A DNA stretch of 64,000 bases from Persicobacter diffluens (GCF_036244895.1 NZ_BQKE01000001.1:2170001-2234000); one strand, 5' to 3'; positions 46,020 through 56,095 are shown, counted from the first letter of the stretch. The notes: generated by a model not told the origin, from the letters alone. Program-made: numbers and translations.

Positions 46020-49000
46020 ATGAACTTGCGCTATTTTGGATTCTTTCTTTACCTGTTCCTGATTTCAGCCAATATGGCTCATGGTCAAATCATCTCCACT
46101 GATAAGGTAGATTATATGCCAGGCGAAACCGTAATACTCACCGGAAAGGGTTGGAATCCTTTTGAAAAAGTACGGTTCTATTTGGAAGAGTTCCCGAATA
46201 GGCATCTAAACAAAGATACCACACTCTATGCCAATGCCCTGGGACAATTTTCTGAGCCCTTTTATTTGGTTCAAAATTCAGACTTAGGCGTCACCTTTCA
46301 ACTTTCTGCCCAAGGCGGATATTCCTCACGTGTAGTAACGACCACATTTAACGATGCTTCCGGCGATTATACCCTTGATTTTAGCGCCTACGATCCTGCG
46401 ATTTATGATCGTATTATGTATGACCCTCAAAACAATTATCCCTCGGGCCGAATAGTCAGTCCTTTAGGAAATACCAACCATAGTCAGACAATAGAATCTT
46501 TGCAACCTCCATTCTTAGGTTTGGGACAAATCGTTGCTTTTGAATATCAAATCCGAGTAGATGCCAACGGTGCCTGCTCCAATGACCAGATTCGTATTAA
46601 TGGCGAATTTTTATCTGTCACCACAAATGGGCACCCCTTTGGTTTCGATAAAAATGCCGGACTAATTGCAGCCTTTGTAGATGCCGGAACGGATCCCGGA
46701 CTGATTGACAACGGTACCTCTGCCAGCGTATCCAATTTTTCCTGGCTTTTAAACGGCAATACGATTGAAACTACGGTGGACATCACAGGCTTGGATCCCG
46801 GTGATGAAATTATCGTGGAGCTGTGGCTGGTATTGCAAAATTATGTCCCGGAAACTTTGGGGGGAAATGTGAAAACCCGTCTTTCCGGAGCCAGCCTGAT
46901 CGGCTCCTGCGAAACTCAAAAAACCAGCATTAACACCGGTAATCAGGAGATTCCCCTCCTACAGGTAGGAGACTTCCTGACGGCGGATGTGAATATGAAT
47001 GTTTCCAAAACAGATGCCCAGGACCCCATTGCCATTGGGGACAACATCACCTACACCCTAACCATCAGCAACGATGGAAATGCCGTGGCCAATGCCATTA
47101 AAATCATCGATAATCTGGATGCCAATACGGCCTATGTACCTGGTTCACTCATGATCAACGATAATACCGGGGCCAGTTGGACTTTATCTCAACAAAATAA
47201 CAGTCTGCTATTTACCACCTCCTATATGGATATGGGTGAGGTCGCCAGCCTGACTTACCAGGTAGAAATCATAAATAGCAGTGGCTTTACCGGTACCGGA
47301 GGAGATCAGTGTAATGGCAGCGAGGATGTATGTAATAGTGTATCCGTAACCTCCATCGGTACCGATTCCGATCCCACAAACAATATCGACTCAGAAGCCA
47401 CGGGAGTGAGCTCCGGTGGAGGTAATAATAATGCCCAATGTCCGGTACAGGGCGTAAGTTTTCAGTCCTGCGCCAGTGGGGCCCTGGCCAGTGATATCAT
47501 GGACAGCTGGAATGGTGCCTGGATTGACTATGACAATGATAATGATGAGGATCTCTTCATTGCTAATAAAAACAAAAATCAGGCAGGTAAATTGTACCGA
47601 AATAATGGAGATGGATCCTTTACTTCAGTGACCAACACGGCCATTAGTAATATTTTAGGCCCCACCACTGGTGGTAGCTGGGCAGATTATAATAATGACA
47701 ACTTTATTGATGGCTTTTTAACCAATGCCACTCAAGTGAGCAGTAGTTTACTAAAAGGAGCATCCGGCGGACAATTCAATAAAATTACCAATAGCGACAT
47801 TTACGCCAGTCCGGAATATTTCCATGGGGCGGCCTGGGCGGACTATGACAATGATGGATATGTGGATTTAGTCCTGACAAATTTCTTCCCTACCCGATTC
47901 CATCACCTCTATCACAATGATGGGGACGGCACTTTCAGCAGAATGCAAAATTCGCCCATCAGTCTTGAAAGTCAACGCGCCATGGCTCCCATTTGGGGGG
48001 ATTACAACAATGATTGCCTGCCGGATCTTTTTATTCCAAATGGAAATAATCAGGGAAACTCCCTCTTCAAAAATTTAGGGAACGGACAATTTGAGAAAAT
48101 TACCTCCGGAGCTATTGTCACCGATAAATTCAACTCCGTTGGTGCGGCCTGGGGCGATTATGATAATGATGGCTGGCTGGACCTGGTGGTGGCCAATTCC
48201 TCCAACCAAGTTAACCAGCTTTACAGAAATAACAGAAACGGTACTTTTACCAGGATTAATTCGGGCGTTTTTGCCACCGATAAGGGAAATAGTCATGGCA
48301 TTAGCTGGGCAGATGTGGATAATGATGGCGATTTAGACCTATATGTAACCAATGATAGTGAAGAAAAAAAGCTGTACTACAACGACAATGGCACATTTAT
48401 CAATAGTGTAAGTCTGCTCAACCAAAACTATGGAAGCAGCTTTGGGCACAGCTGGGCGGATTTCAATAAGGATGGATTTCTGGATGTGGCGGTATTCACA
48501 CATGGCAATGAAGTCAATCACCTCTTTTGTAATCAGGGAAATGCCAATCACTGGTCCAATATTCTTCTGAAAGGAACTAATAGTAATCGCTCGGCTATAG
48601 GCGCGCGTATTCGGGTAAAAAGCGACGGAAAGTGGCAAACCAGAGAAGTACAGGCCCAATCCGGATTTGGTAGTCCCAATAGCTTAAGGCAACATTTTGG
48701 TCTGGCCTGTGCCACCTCAATTGATTCCATCGTGATAAAATGGCCTTCCGGCTATACCCAATACGAGACCAATATTCCTGCCGACCAGTTCATTACCATC
48801 TCCGAGCAAAATGCCAGCCTGGTACAAGGGACCGCCTATCATGATGAAAACGGGAACTGCGTTATGGACGAAGGAGAAAGCCCCATTGCCCATGCACAAT
48901 TTACCCTAAGCCCCTCGGGCATGAGAATCTCAACCGATTCGGAAGGTAATTACCAGTTTTATATCGAAAGTGGTTCCTATAATTATAATCTGGACAGCGA

Positions 49001-50162
49001 TTATTGGAATTTAAACTGTAGCGGCTCCCTCACGGTGGGGTCCGATATCAATACGGTTTACACCAAAAACCTGGGGCTAAGCACCGGAAGCACCAATTAT
49101 GACCTGTGCGTTTCCTATGGAAGCACCGCGTGGAGGCGAGGTTTCACCAATACTTCCGACATTTATATTGCCAATATAGGAACCTCAGACGCCACCAATG
49201 TTACATTGACGGTTACCTATCCGCCTGAAGTGATAATTGAATCTGCCAGTATTCCCTGGGACTCCCAAAGTGGCAACACCTACACCTGGAATATATCTCT
49301 ATTGGAAATGGGAAGTGAAATGTACATTCAACTCACGGATTATGTTACCCTCGAAAGTTCGGTAGGAGATGTTTACCCGGTAAGCATAAACCTGACCTCA
49401 GAAGGTACAGACCTGAACCCGGCGAATAACACCTTTAGCGAAAGTAATGAAATTGTGGGCGCAATAGACCCGAATGATATATTAGTTAGCCCGGGGGGAG
49501 ATGGAGAACAAGGATATATCAATAAAAACCAAAGCCTGATCTACACCATCCGATTTCAAAATGTGGGCACCTGGTGGGCCACTAATGTTTTCATCAAAAA
49601 TCAATTATCGGAAATGCTGGATTTGAATTCCTTCAGGGTAGTGAGCGCCAGTCACTCATACAATTACTCACTGGATAGTACGGGCCATTTTTCAGTAAAT
49701 TTCCTCAATATTAATTTACCGGACAGTAATCGAAACGAACCGGAAAGCCATGGTTTCATCAAATATGAAATAAAAGCCAAACCAACCCTGCTGGGGGGAG
49801 AAGTCATTCTCAACAATGCCGCTATCGTCTTTGACTTTGAAGATCCGATCATTACCAACACCACCCTCCATACCATAAAATACACTGAAAACCCGCCACA
49901 ACTTCAGCTGCTGCTATTCCCAAATCCAGCGCGGGGAGAAGTTTCCGCCCGACTCATACGCCAAGATCTGGCCTACGAAGTAGCGGATGAAATTCAAAGC
50001 ATTTCCATTTTTGACCTGCAAGGCAGACTAGTCAATTCCACTAAGGGAGAAATTAGTCAGGAAATCAGCCTGAACCTTCAGGGCTTAATGACCGGCATGT
50101 ACGTGGTCAAAGCTAAAAGCCGCACCGGCGCGATTGTATCTGCCAGGATATTGGTAGAATAA
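46020..50162 (+). CDS. Giant secreted FG-GAP/ASPIC protein with T9SS sorting domain
   Basis: 1380 residues from the ATG at 46020 (MNLRYFGFFLYLF); a weaker upstream start gives no better signal peptide. An N-terminal Ig-like part (STDKVDYMPGETVILTGKG) is followed by a DUF11 repeat near residues 323-419. Seven WxDYDNDGxxDL-type FG-GAP repeats at about 498-840 probably fold into a Ca2+-binding propeller. Then come an ASPIC/UnbV domain (SAIGARIRVKSDGK), an SdrB-like domain (AYHDENGNCVMDEGES), a DUF7619-type domain (near 1150-1283) and a C-terminal T9SS sorting domain (LFPNPARGEVSARL, FDLQGRLVNS). Likely surface-exposed, divergent from the polysaccharide kinase-fusion operon. Confidence 0.9.
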   Translation: MNLRYFGFFLYLFLISANMAHGQIISTDKVDYMPGETVILTGKGWNPFEKVRFYLEEFPNRHLNKDTTLYANALGQFSEPFYLVQNSDLGVTFQLSAQGGYSSRVVTTTFNDASGDYTLDFSAYDPAIYDRIMYDPQNNYPSGRIVSPLGNTNHSQTIESLQPPFLGLGQIVAFEYQIRVDANGACSNDQIRINGEFLSVTTNGHPFGFDKNAGLIAAFVDAGTDPGLIDNGTSASVSNFSWLLNGNTIETTVDITGLDPGDEIIVELWLVLQNYVPETLGGNVKTRLSGASLIGSCETQKTSINTGNQEIPLLQVGDFLTADVNMNVSKTDAQDPIAIGDNITYTLTISNDGNAVANAIKIIDNLDANTAYVPGSLMINDNTGASWTLSQQNNSLLFTTSYMDMGEVASLTYQVEIINSSGFTGTGGDQCNGSEDVCNSVSVTSIGTDSDPTNNIDSEATGVSSGGGNNNAQCPVQGVSFQSCASGALASDIMDSWNGAWIDYDNDNDEDLFIANKNKNQAGKLYRNNGDGSFTSVTNTAISNILGPTTGGSWADYNNDNFIDGFLTNATQVSSSLLKGASGGQFNKITNSDIYASPEYFHGAAWADYDNDGYVDLVLTNFFPTRFHHLYHNDGDGTFSRMQNSPISLESQRAMAPIWGDYNNDCLPDLFIPNGNNQGNSLFKNLGNGQFEKITSGAIVTDKFNSVGAAWGDYDNDGWLDLVVANSSNQVNQLYRNNRNGTFTRINSGVFATDKGNSHGISWADVDNDGDLDLYVTNDSEEKKLYYNDNGTFINSVSLLNQNYGSSFGHSWADFNKDGFLDVAVFTHGNEVNHLFCNQGNANHWSNILLKGTNSNRSAIGARIRVKSDGKWQTREVQAQSGFGSPNSLRQHFGLACATSIDSIVIKWPSGYTQYETNIPADQFITISEQNASLVQGTAYHDENGNCVMDEGESPIAHAQFTLSPSGMRISTDSEGNYQFYIESGSYNYNLDSDYWNLNCSGSLTVGSDINTVYTKNLGLSTGSTNYDLCVSYGSTAWRRGFTNTSDIYIANIGTSDATNVTLTVTYPPEVIIESASIPWDSQSGNTYTWNISLLEMGSEMYIQLTDYVTLESSVGDVYPVSINLTSEGTDLNPANNTFSESNEIVGAIDPNDILVSPGGDGEQGYINKNQSLIYTIRFQNVGTWWATNVFIKNQLSEMLDLNSFRVVSASHSYNYSLDSTGHFSVNFLNINLPDSNRNEPESHGFIKYEIKAKPTLLGGEVILNNAAIVFDFEDPIITNTTLHTIKYTENPPQLQLLLFPNPARGEVSARLIRQDLAYEVADEIQSISIFDLQGRLVNSTKGEISQEISLNLQGLMTGMYVVKAKSRTGAIVSARILVE

Positions 50163-50225
50163 TTTTTGCTTTGGATAATGGGGGTATGTGCAGTTGAAAT
50201 TCCAGATAGTTTGGTGCAAATACCC

Positions 50226-50426
50226 CTATAATTCCTCCAACTCATAATCATTACCCTTCCCATAAGCCACCAATTCTTCAAAATGGTATTCTTCCATGGT
50301 ATTCAGGTCTTTGCAAAGAAAATCCGTATTACTGAAGATTTCCAAAACCTGAAATTGTAGTTTTTCCCCGAAATTAGTCAATTGATAGTTTTTACCTACT
50401 CTGACATTTATCGTTGAAATCCCCAT
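50226..50426 (-). CDS. Small conserved protein of unknown function
   Basis: 66 residues. The sequence is regular and looks like a small beta-rich protein: VGKNYQLTNFGEKLQFQVLE, then DFLCKDLNTMEEYHFEELVA and YGKGNDYELEEL. I recall similar short proteins in other Bacteroidota, but no function. It sits alone between the giant secreted protein gene and a purF-like gene, with an AATGGGGGTAT ... ATACCCCTAT inverted repeat downstream. The start MGISTINVRVG has no other ATG nearby. Confidence 0.65.
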   Translation of the reverse strand: MGISTINVRVGKNYQLTNFGEKLQFQVLEIFSNTDFLCKDLNTMEEYHFEELVAYGKGNDYELEEL

Positions 50427-50559
50427 AACATTTAATCACTTTTTTAATTTAAAAATTACCTTTCGGCACAAATATGGTGATAAATAGTCTAAATCAGCTT
50501 CAAATCCGATTTATTAAAAAAAAACTGATTAACCATGTGCCAAAAAACATTAAATGGAA

Positions 50560-50567
50560 TATTTTTG
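50560..50567 (+). promoter_or_regulatory. Bacteroidota minus-7 element of the purF-like gene
   Basis: TATTTTTG (TAnnTTTG) 55 bp before the start codon. No TTG box at the usual spacing was identified. Confidence 0.5.
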
Positions 50568-50622
50568 CGCATGGTTTCATATTCTAGGGTAATTTTTAAC
50601 CCAAAGCCACACAAAAACGAGG

Positions 50623-52509
50623 ATGAGCGACGCAATTAAACACGAATGCGGTATTGCAATGATCCGTCTGCGCAAACCACTTCAGTATTATTACGACAAG
50701 TACAAAACCCCTTCCTACGGAATGAGTAAGCTTTACCTATTAATGGAAAAGCAACACAACCGTGGACAAGATGGAGTTGGGGTAGCCAACATTAAATTGG
50801 ATCTTCCTCCAGGAAGCCGATACATCAGCCGTTACCGTTCGGTAGCCGAAAAACCCATTCAGGAGATTTTTGAAAAAATTGCCAAAAAATACAATAAGGC
50901 AAAAAAAATCGATGAAGAAGGTTATATGGATGCCCAATGGATGAAGGAGAACACTGCCTTCACCGGAGAGATGTGGCTAGGGCATTTACGCTATGGTACC
51001 CACGGGAAAAACAGCATTGAAAATTGTCATCCATTCTTGCGTCAAAACAACTGGAGAAGCCGCAACCTGGTCGTTGCCGGTAACTTCAACATGACCAATG
51101 TAGATGAGCTATTCGACAGACTGGTAAGCCTGGGACAGTACCCGAAAGAAAAGATCGATACCGTTACGGTAATGGAAAAAATCGGTCATTTTCTGGATAT
51201 GGAAGTGCAGCGTCTGTTTGATGAAAACAAAGACAAGCACGACAATCAGTCCATTAATGCCATTATTGAAGATAATATTGATTTACAGGGCGTATTGCAA
51301 CGCTCTTGTAAGGATTTGGATGGTGGTTATGCCATGGCCGGCATGACGGGATACGGTGGTGCTTTTGTAGCGCGTGATCCTGCAGGTATCCGTCCGGCCT
51401 ATTACTATGCGGATGATGAGGTGATTGTGGTGGCTTCGGAAAAGCCTGCCATCAAAACGGCTTTTGATATTGACTATGATCAGATCAAAGAAATTCCGGC
51501 AGCTCATGCCCTGATCATTGATAAGGACGGTGAATATAAAGTAGTACCTTTCATTGACAGCCTTCCGAAAAAGTCATGTTCTTTTGAACGCATTTATTTC
51601 TCTCGTGGCTCTGATCCAAATATTTATCAGGAAAGAAAAGACCTTGGGAAATTATTGATTCCACAGGTTTTGAAGGCCATTGACCATGATTTAGAAAATA
51701 CCGTTTTCTCTTTCATTCCGAATACGGCAGAAATTTCTTTCCTGGGAATGACAGAAGCGGTAGACAACTATCTGGTTGAAGAACGTTTAAGAGCTGTTCA
51801 AAAATATTCCAATGATGTGGAGGCCCTGAAAAAGGTATTAACCTTCCGCCCTCGCATTGAAAAATTGGTGATCAAAGACGCTAAGTTGCGTACTTTTATT
51901 GCTGATGATGATCACCGTGATCAGTTGGTTGCCCATGTTTATGACACCACTTACGAGGTAGTTCAAAAGGGTAAAGATACTTTGGTCATCATCGATGACT
52001 CTATCGTTCGTGGTACTACTTTGGAGAAATCAATTTTGACTTTGGTGAATAAGCTGAAGCCGAAAAAAGTGGTCATCGTTTCTTCTGCTCCTCAAATCCG
52101 TTTCCCAGACTGTTACGGAATTGATATGTCGCGTATGAAAGAATTCATTGCTTTCCGCGCTACTTTGGAATTGTTGGAAGAAAGCGGTCAGTCTCAAATT
52201 CTGAAAGATGTTTATCAGAAAATCATTGAGAATGAGCAGGATTTGACCAAAGAGAACTATGTGAAAGCGATTTACGAACCATTTACAGATGAGCAAATCT
52301 CTAAAAAGGTAGCGGAAATCGTGACTCCAAAGGTAATGGAATCTGAAGTGGAAGTCATTTTCCAAACCGTGGACAACCTGCACAAAGCTTGCCCGGAACA
52401 TACAGGTGACTGGTACTTTACTGGAAACTATCCTACCGCAGGTGGAAATCGCGTAGTAAATAAAGCATTTAAACTATTTATGGAGAACAGCGAAGAGCGT
52501 TCCTATTAG
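50623..52509 (+). CDS. Amidophosphoribosyltransferase-like protein (long Bacteroidota form)
   Basis: 628 residues, longer than the common PurF of about 470-510. The class II glutamine amidotransferase start is HECGIAMIRL, so the catalytic Cys is residue 9 behind a short propeptide that must be removed. LGHLRYGTHGKNSIENCHPF and NFNMTN follow. The C-terminal phosphoribosyltransferase part has VIIDDSIVRGTTLEKSI near residue 450. The likely reaction is PRPP plus glutamine to phosphoribosylamine, the first step of purine synthesis. Other Bacteroidota carry this form next to or instead of the short one. No other purine genes are adjacent. Confidence 0.85.
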   Translation: MSDAIKHECGIAMIRLRKPLQYYYDKYKTPSYGMSKLYLLMEKQHNRGQDGVGVANIKLDLPPGSRYISRYRSVAEKPIQEIFEKIAKKYNKAKKIDEEGYMDAQWMKENTAFTGEMWLGHLRYGTHGKNSIENCHPFLRQNNWRSRNLVVAGNFNMTNVDELFDRLVSLGQYPKEKIDTVTVMEKIGHFLDMEVQRLFDENKDKHDNQSINAIIEDNIDLQGVLQRSCKDLDGGYAMAGMTGYGGAFVARDPAGIRPAYYYADDEVIVVASEKPAIKTAFDIDYDQIKEIPAAHALIIDKDGEYKVVPFIDSLPKKSCSFERIYFSRGSDPNIYQERKDLGKLLIPQVLKAIDHDLENTVFSFIPNTAEISFLGMTEAVDNYLVEERLRAVQKYSNDVEALKKVLTFRPRIEKLVIKDAKLRTFIADDDHRDQLVAHVYDTTYEVVQKGKDTLVIIDDSIVRGTTLEKSILTLVNKLKPKKVVIVSSAPQIRFPDCYGIDMSRMKEFIAFRATLELLEESGQSQILKDVYQKIIENEQDLTKENYVKAIYEPFTDEQISKKVAEIVTPKVMESEVEVIFQTVDNLHKACPEHTGDWYFTGNYPTAGGNRVVNKAFKLFMENSEERSY

Positions 52510-52527
52510 TAGTTAAACATACTTCTC

Positions 52528-52560
52528 AAAAGGCCATTCATTTCCGGATGGCCTTTTTTT
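52528..52560 (+). terminator. Terminator of the purF-like gene
   Basis: AAAGGCCATTC-ATTTCC-GGATGGCCTTTTTTT. Confidence 0.8.
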
Positions 52561-52616
52561 GTATCAAAAAATCTAAAACACGCCGAATTTTATAACATTC
52601 CTCCTTAAAAAAAGCA

Positions 52617-52644
52617 TTGATTCCTCGCCAAAAGACTATATTTG
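52617..52644 (+). promoter_or_regulatory. Bacteroidota-type promoter of the AbgT-type transporter gene
   Basis: TTG (52617-52619) and TATATTTG (52637-52644) with 17 bp between. The minus-7 element lies 50 bp upstream of the ATG at 52695 and supports that start rather than the longer open frame. Confidence 0.65.
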
Positions 52645-52694
52645 CGATCATTAAAAACAGGACAATTTTTTCATTTAAACAACAGATTATACGC

Positions 52695-54275
52695 ATGGCG
52701 CAGCAGGCTTCGAAAAAGGGGGGATTGGTCAATTCATTTTTGGGGACCATAGAAAAAGTAGGAAATGCACTTCCACACCCGGCATCATTATTTGCCATTT
52801 TGGCTTTTATGGTCATTATTCTCTCAGGCATTATGGCTGAACTGGACTTTATCGCAAAGAATCCAACCACCAATGAAATCATCGAACCATTTAGTCTGCT
52901 TTCCGTCGAAGGCTTGCATATGATGCTCACCAATATGGTGAAAAACTTCACGGGCTTCGCTCCACTGGGAGTGGTTTTGGTCGCCATGCTGGGCATAGGA
53001 ATTGCAGAGGGAAGTGGCCTCATCGGCGCCCTCATTCGACTATTAGTGGTTCGTTCTCCAAAATCCATTATCACTTTTGTCGTTGTTTTTGCAGGTATTA
53101 TTTCCAATACCGCCTCTGAGGTAGGATATGTACTATTGGTGCCTTTGGCCGCCATTATTTTCCATGCTTTTGGGAAACACCCCTTGGCCGGACTGGCTGC
53201 TGCCTTTGCCGGAGTTTCCGGGGGATATAGCGCGAACTTGCTTTTGGGCACAATTGACCCGCTGCTTTCAGGACTTTCAGAGGAAGCAGCACAGATCATT
53301 GACCCAACCTATACGGTTAACCCGGCCGCCAATTATTATTTCATGTTCGTTTCTACTTTCTTCATCGCATTAGCCGGCACCTTTGTGACTGAAAAAATCG
53401 TGATCCCCAGACTTGGAGAATATAAAGGAGATGCAGAAAAGGAAGAAGTAAAACCATTGAGCCCGGCGGAGAAAAAAGGATTGCGCTATGCTACTTTGGT
53501 TTCCATTGCATGGCTAGCGATTATTTTAGTGGGCATTATTCCTGAAGAAGGATTTTTAAGAGGTGCCAACGGAGACGTACTTCGGTCACCATTAATGAAA
53601 GGGATTGTATCCTTTATTTTCCTGATTGCCGCCACTTGCGGTATTGCTTACGGAAAAGGCGCCGGAACGATAAAAAACGATGCCGATATCATGAACGGCA
53701 TGGGAGAATCCATGAAAACCATGGGCATCTATATTGTATTGGTTTTCTTTGCCGCCCAGTTTGTGGCTTACTTTAAATGGACCAATCTGGGAATGATCGT
53801 CGCTGTAAAAGGAGCAGAATTCCTGCAAGGCATTGTCGGTACTGCCGATGGAGAAACTACTTCTATGGTAGCTAAAATTCCCTTGATGATCGGCTTTATT
53901 TTCATCACCGCCCTTATCAACCTGGTGATGGGATCTGCCTCCGCCAAGTGGACCTTAATGGCACCCGTATTCATTCCCATGTTTATGCTGATTGGTTTAT
54001 CCCCGGAATTAACGCAGGTGGTATATCGTATCGGAGACTCCGTGACCAATATAATTTCCCCCATGATGTCCTATTTTGCGCTCATTGTCGCCTTCATGCA
54101 AAAATATGATAAGAATGCCGGTATCGGCACCATTATTTCCACCATGCTCCCCTACACCATCGTCTTTATGCTGGTGTGGACGGCGCTGCTGGTGGTTTGG
54201 ATGTTATTTGCAGTACCGATCGGGCCGGATGCACCATTAATTTATTCCCTGCCTCAAAACATTCCTGTTCAATAA
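52695..54275 (+). CDS. AbgT-family transporter
   Basis: 526 residues from the ATG downstream of the promoter (MAQQASKKGGLVNSFLG). Inner-membrane protein with about eleven hydrophobic segments. AbgT family features: N-terminal KVGNALPHPASLFAILAFMV, then GVVLVAMLGIGIAEGSGLIG near residue 98, FAGIISNTASEVGYVLLVPL, and C-terminal NLVMGSASAKWTLMAPVFIP and GDSVTNIISPMMSYFALI. The family exports or imports p-aminobenzoyl-glutamate or sulfonamides. Its role here cannot be fixed. It is a single gene between two terminators. Confidence 0.93.
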   Translation: MAQQASKKGGLVNSFLGTIEKVGNALPHPASLFAILAFMVIILSGIMAELDFIAKNPTTNEIIEPFSLLSVEGLHMMLTNMVKNFTGFAPLGVVLVAMLGIGIAEGSGLIGALIRLLVVRSPKSIITFVVVFAGIISNTASEVGYVLLVPLAAIIFHAFGKHPLAGLAAAFAGVSGGYSANLLLGTIDPLLSGLSEEAAQIIDPTYTVNPAANYYFMFVSTFFIALAGTFVTEKIVIPRLGEYKGDAEKEEVKPLSPAEKKGLRYATLVSIAWLAIILVGIIPEEGFLRGANGDVLRSPLMKGIVSFIFLIAATCGIAYGKGAGTIKNDADIMNGMGESMKTMGIYIVLVFFAAQFVAYFKWTNLGMIVAVKGAEFLQGIVGTADGETTSMVAKIPLMIGFIFITALINLVMGSASAKWTLMAPVFIPMFMLIGLSPELTQVVYRIGDSVTNIISPMMSYFALIVAFMQKYDKNAGIGTIISTMLPYTIVFMLVWTALLVVWMLFAVPIGPDAPLIYSLPQNIPVQ

Positions 54276-54276
54276 A

Positions 54277-54310
54277 AAAAATCCCCAGCTGTTTCGGTTG
54301 GGGATTTTCC
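54277..54310 (+). terminator. Terminator of the AbgT-type transporter gene
   Basis: AAAATCCCCAGC-TGTTTCG-GTTGGGGATTTT, followed by CCTTTT; 2 bp after the stop codon. Confidence 0.8.
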
Positions 54311-54326
54311 TTTTAAGGAAAAGCAT

Positions 54327-54334
54327 TATTTTTG
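54327..54334 (+). promoter_or_regulatory. Bacteroidota minus-7 element of the radical SAM gene
   Basis: TATTTTTG (TAnnTTTG) just 20 bp before the GTG start, leaving a very short leader. Confidence 0.5.
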
Positions 54335-54353
54335 CCCAAACAATCAAACTCCC

Positions 54354-55370
54354 GTGAAAAAAAAGCATTATAATATCCCCATCTTTATTCCAGAGCTGGC
54401 TTGCCCACACCAATGTGTCTTTTGCGATCAGGTGCAAATCAGCGGAGAGGAGGAAGTCCCTGCACCGGAAGAAGTGCCCACCATTATCGAATCCTATCTG
54501 CAAACCATGGATGCCGGTAAAGCAGAAATTGAAATTGCTTTTTTCGGAGGTAGCTTTACCGGAATACCGGCTGAGCAGCAGGAGGCATACTTATCTGCCG
54601 CGCATACTTATTTGAAGGCGGGAAAAGTTCATGGCATTCGCCTCTCTACTCGCCCTGATTATATTGATGAAGAAATCCTGAATCGTCTTCAAAAATTTGG
54701 CGTAACGGCAATTGAATTAGGGGCACAGTCCATGGACCCCCTGGTGCTAAAGAGAACCGCTCGCGGTCATTCCATACAGGACGTTTATGATGCGGTCGCC
54801 CTGATCAAAAAATATGATTTCGAACTGGGCCTTCAAATGATGATTGGCCTGCCCGAAGATACACTGGAAAAGGCTCTATTCACCGCCAAAGAAATCATTA
54901 AGTTGGGTGCACAAACTACCAGAATCTACCCTACACTGATTATCCCCAATACCGCCCTACATCGACTTTACAAAACCAATCGATACCAACCGCTGGAACT
55001 AGAGGATGCCGTGAATTGGGTGGCAGAAATTCTACCCCTTTTTGAAGCAGCTGGCATAAAAGTTTTACGCACCGGCTTACACCCTTCAGACGATTTGAGG
55101 TCAGGGAAAGCGATGGTCGCCGGGCCTTTTCATCCCTCCTTTAAAGAATTGGTACTGAGTAGAATTTGGGGAAATATTCTAAAACCTGCCCTGGCCATGC
55201 ATGTCCCAAAAGCGCCACAAGTACTAATATCCGTTCCTCCAAACCAATTGAATTATGCCGTTGGTTTTAAAGCAGAAAACCGGAATTACCTAAAGAAGGA
55301 AGGAATTCAAGCCAAATTCGTTGCAGACGCTAACCTTTCCGCCTTCAATTTTTCTTTGGTTAAAAAATAA
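54354..55370 (+). CDS. Radical SAM protein (Elp3/YhcC-like family)
   Basis: 338 residues with a GTG start that fits the promoter immediately upstream. The 4Fe-4S motif is CPHQCVFC (CxxxCxxC) near residue 17. IAFFGGSFTGIPAEQ near residue 63 and RLSTRPDYIDEEIL near residue 97, IELGAQSMD and MIGLPEDTLEKAL are those of the Elp3-like radical SAM group, without the GNAT acetyltransferase of Elp3 itself. The C-terminal part is a short YhcC-type extension. The substrate is unknown, probably an RNA. Single gene. Confidence 0.88.
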   Translation: MKKKHYNIPIFIPELACPHQCVFCDQVQISGEEEVPAPEEVPTIIESYLQTMDAGKAEIEIAFFGGSFTGIPAEQQEAYLSAAHTYLKAGKVHGIRLSTRPDYIDEEILNRLQKFGVTAIELGAQSMDPLVLKRTARGHSIQDVYDAVALIKKYDFELGLQMMIGLPEDTLEKALFTAKEIIKLGAQTTRIYPTLIIPNTALHRLYKTNRYQPLELEDAVNWVAEILPLFEAAGIKVLRTGLHPSDDLRSGKAMVAGPFHPSFKELVLSRIWGNILKPALAMHVPKAPQVLISVPPNQLNYAVGFKAENRNYLKKEGIQAKFVADANLSAFNFSLVKK

Positions 55371-55678
55371 ACCGCGCATTAATCTGTCGTTTTGCGCAAA
55401 CAATTTTCGGCCATTTTGAGAAGAAATCACTAAAAAAATACATTTATGAATTTTAATAGTGGCCAAAATTAACAAGCCAAAAGGAAATTAAGGTTACCTT
55501 ATTCTTTAATAAAATTGCGCTTTCAGAGCCTAAAAGTGGGGTTTAATACATTCGACGCCCTAAAGAATAGCCAAAACTTCGGCTACCAAAAAGTAAATAA
55601 TCCTACATAATGGGATCTTTGAGACAATAATCTAAATTTAAAATTGAATGTTAGATCAGGGCACAACATTCAATTACT
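55371..55678. other. Spacer upstream of the STAS-like/haem-oxygenase-like pair
   Basis: A 308-bp AT-rich region with no gene apart from very short frames. Its only strong feature is the inverted repeat just ahead of the next start codon. Confidence 0.5.
55643..55674 (+). promoter_or_regulatory. Perfect inverted repeat directly before a start codon
   Basis: ATTGAATGTT and AACATTCAAT, perfect 10-bp arms separated by 12 nt (AGATCAGGGCAC), end 4 bp before the ATG at 55679. The hairpin would contain the likely ribosome-binding stretch (CAGGG), so it could be an operator or a translation-controlling hairpin. Confidence 0.6.
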
Positions 55679-56092
55679 ATGCAAATTACCCCTAATAAAC
55701 TCAAAAAAGACAGCACAAATGAACCAAATTGCTTTTTCGACAAAGAGCAAAATCTTGTTCGTGCCATTTATGTTGGTTTCCTTTCTTCGGAGGAATTCCA
55801 AAATATCGGCCTAAAAACCATTGAAACACTGAAAAGCACCAACACCACCCGCCTTCTCGTGGATACTGAACGACTGAAAGTACTTCGGGCAGAAAACCAA
55901 GATTGGATAAAGCATGAGTGGTTCCCCAAAGCCCTTTCCACCAACCTGACAAAAATGGCCTTTATCGAGCCAGACAACCCCTTCGGAAAGGCTTCCGCTC
56001 AAGCGGCCAATACAGTAGAGGAAATTGTGGGAAAAATTACGATAAACTACTTTAAATCAGAGGCTGAGGCACTCAATTGGCTAAATCAATAA
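55679..56092 (+). CDS. STAS-like small protein
   Basis: 137 residues. The order NLVRAIYVGFLSSEEFQNIG, TTRLLVDTERLKVLRAENQD, IKHEWFPKALSTNLTKMAFI and a final FKSEAEALNWLNQ fits the SpoIIAA/STAS-like fold of small proteins found in many Bacteroidota. No catalytic residue was seen. It is 3 bp upstream of the next gene, so they are very likely co-transcribed. Function unknown; the preceding inverted repeat suggests tight control. Confidence 0.75.
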   Translation: MQITPNKLKKDSTNEPNCFFDKEQNLVRAIYVGFLSSEEFQNIGLKTIETLKSTNTTRLLVDTERLKVLRAENQDWIKHEWFPKALSTNLTKMAFIEPDNPFGKASAQAANTVEEIVGKITINYFKSEAEALNWLNQ

Positions 56093-56095
56093 TAG

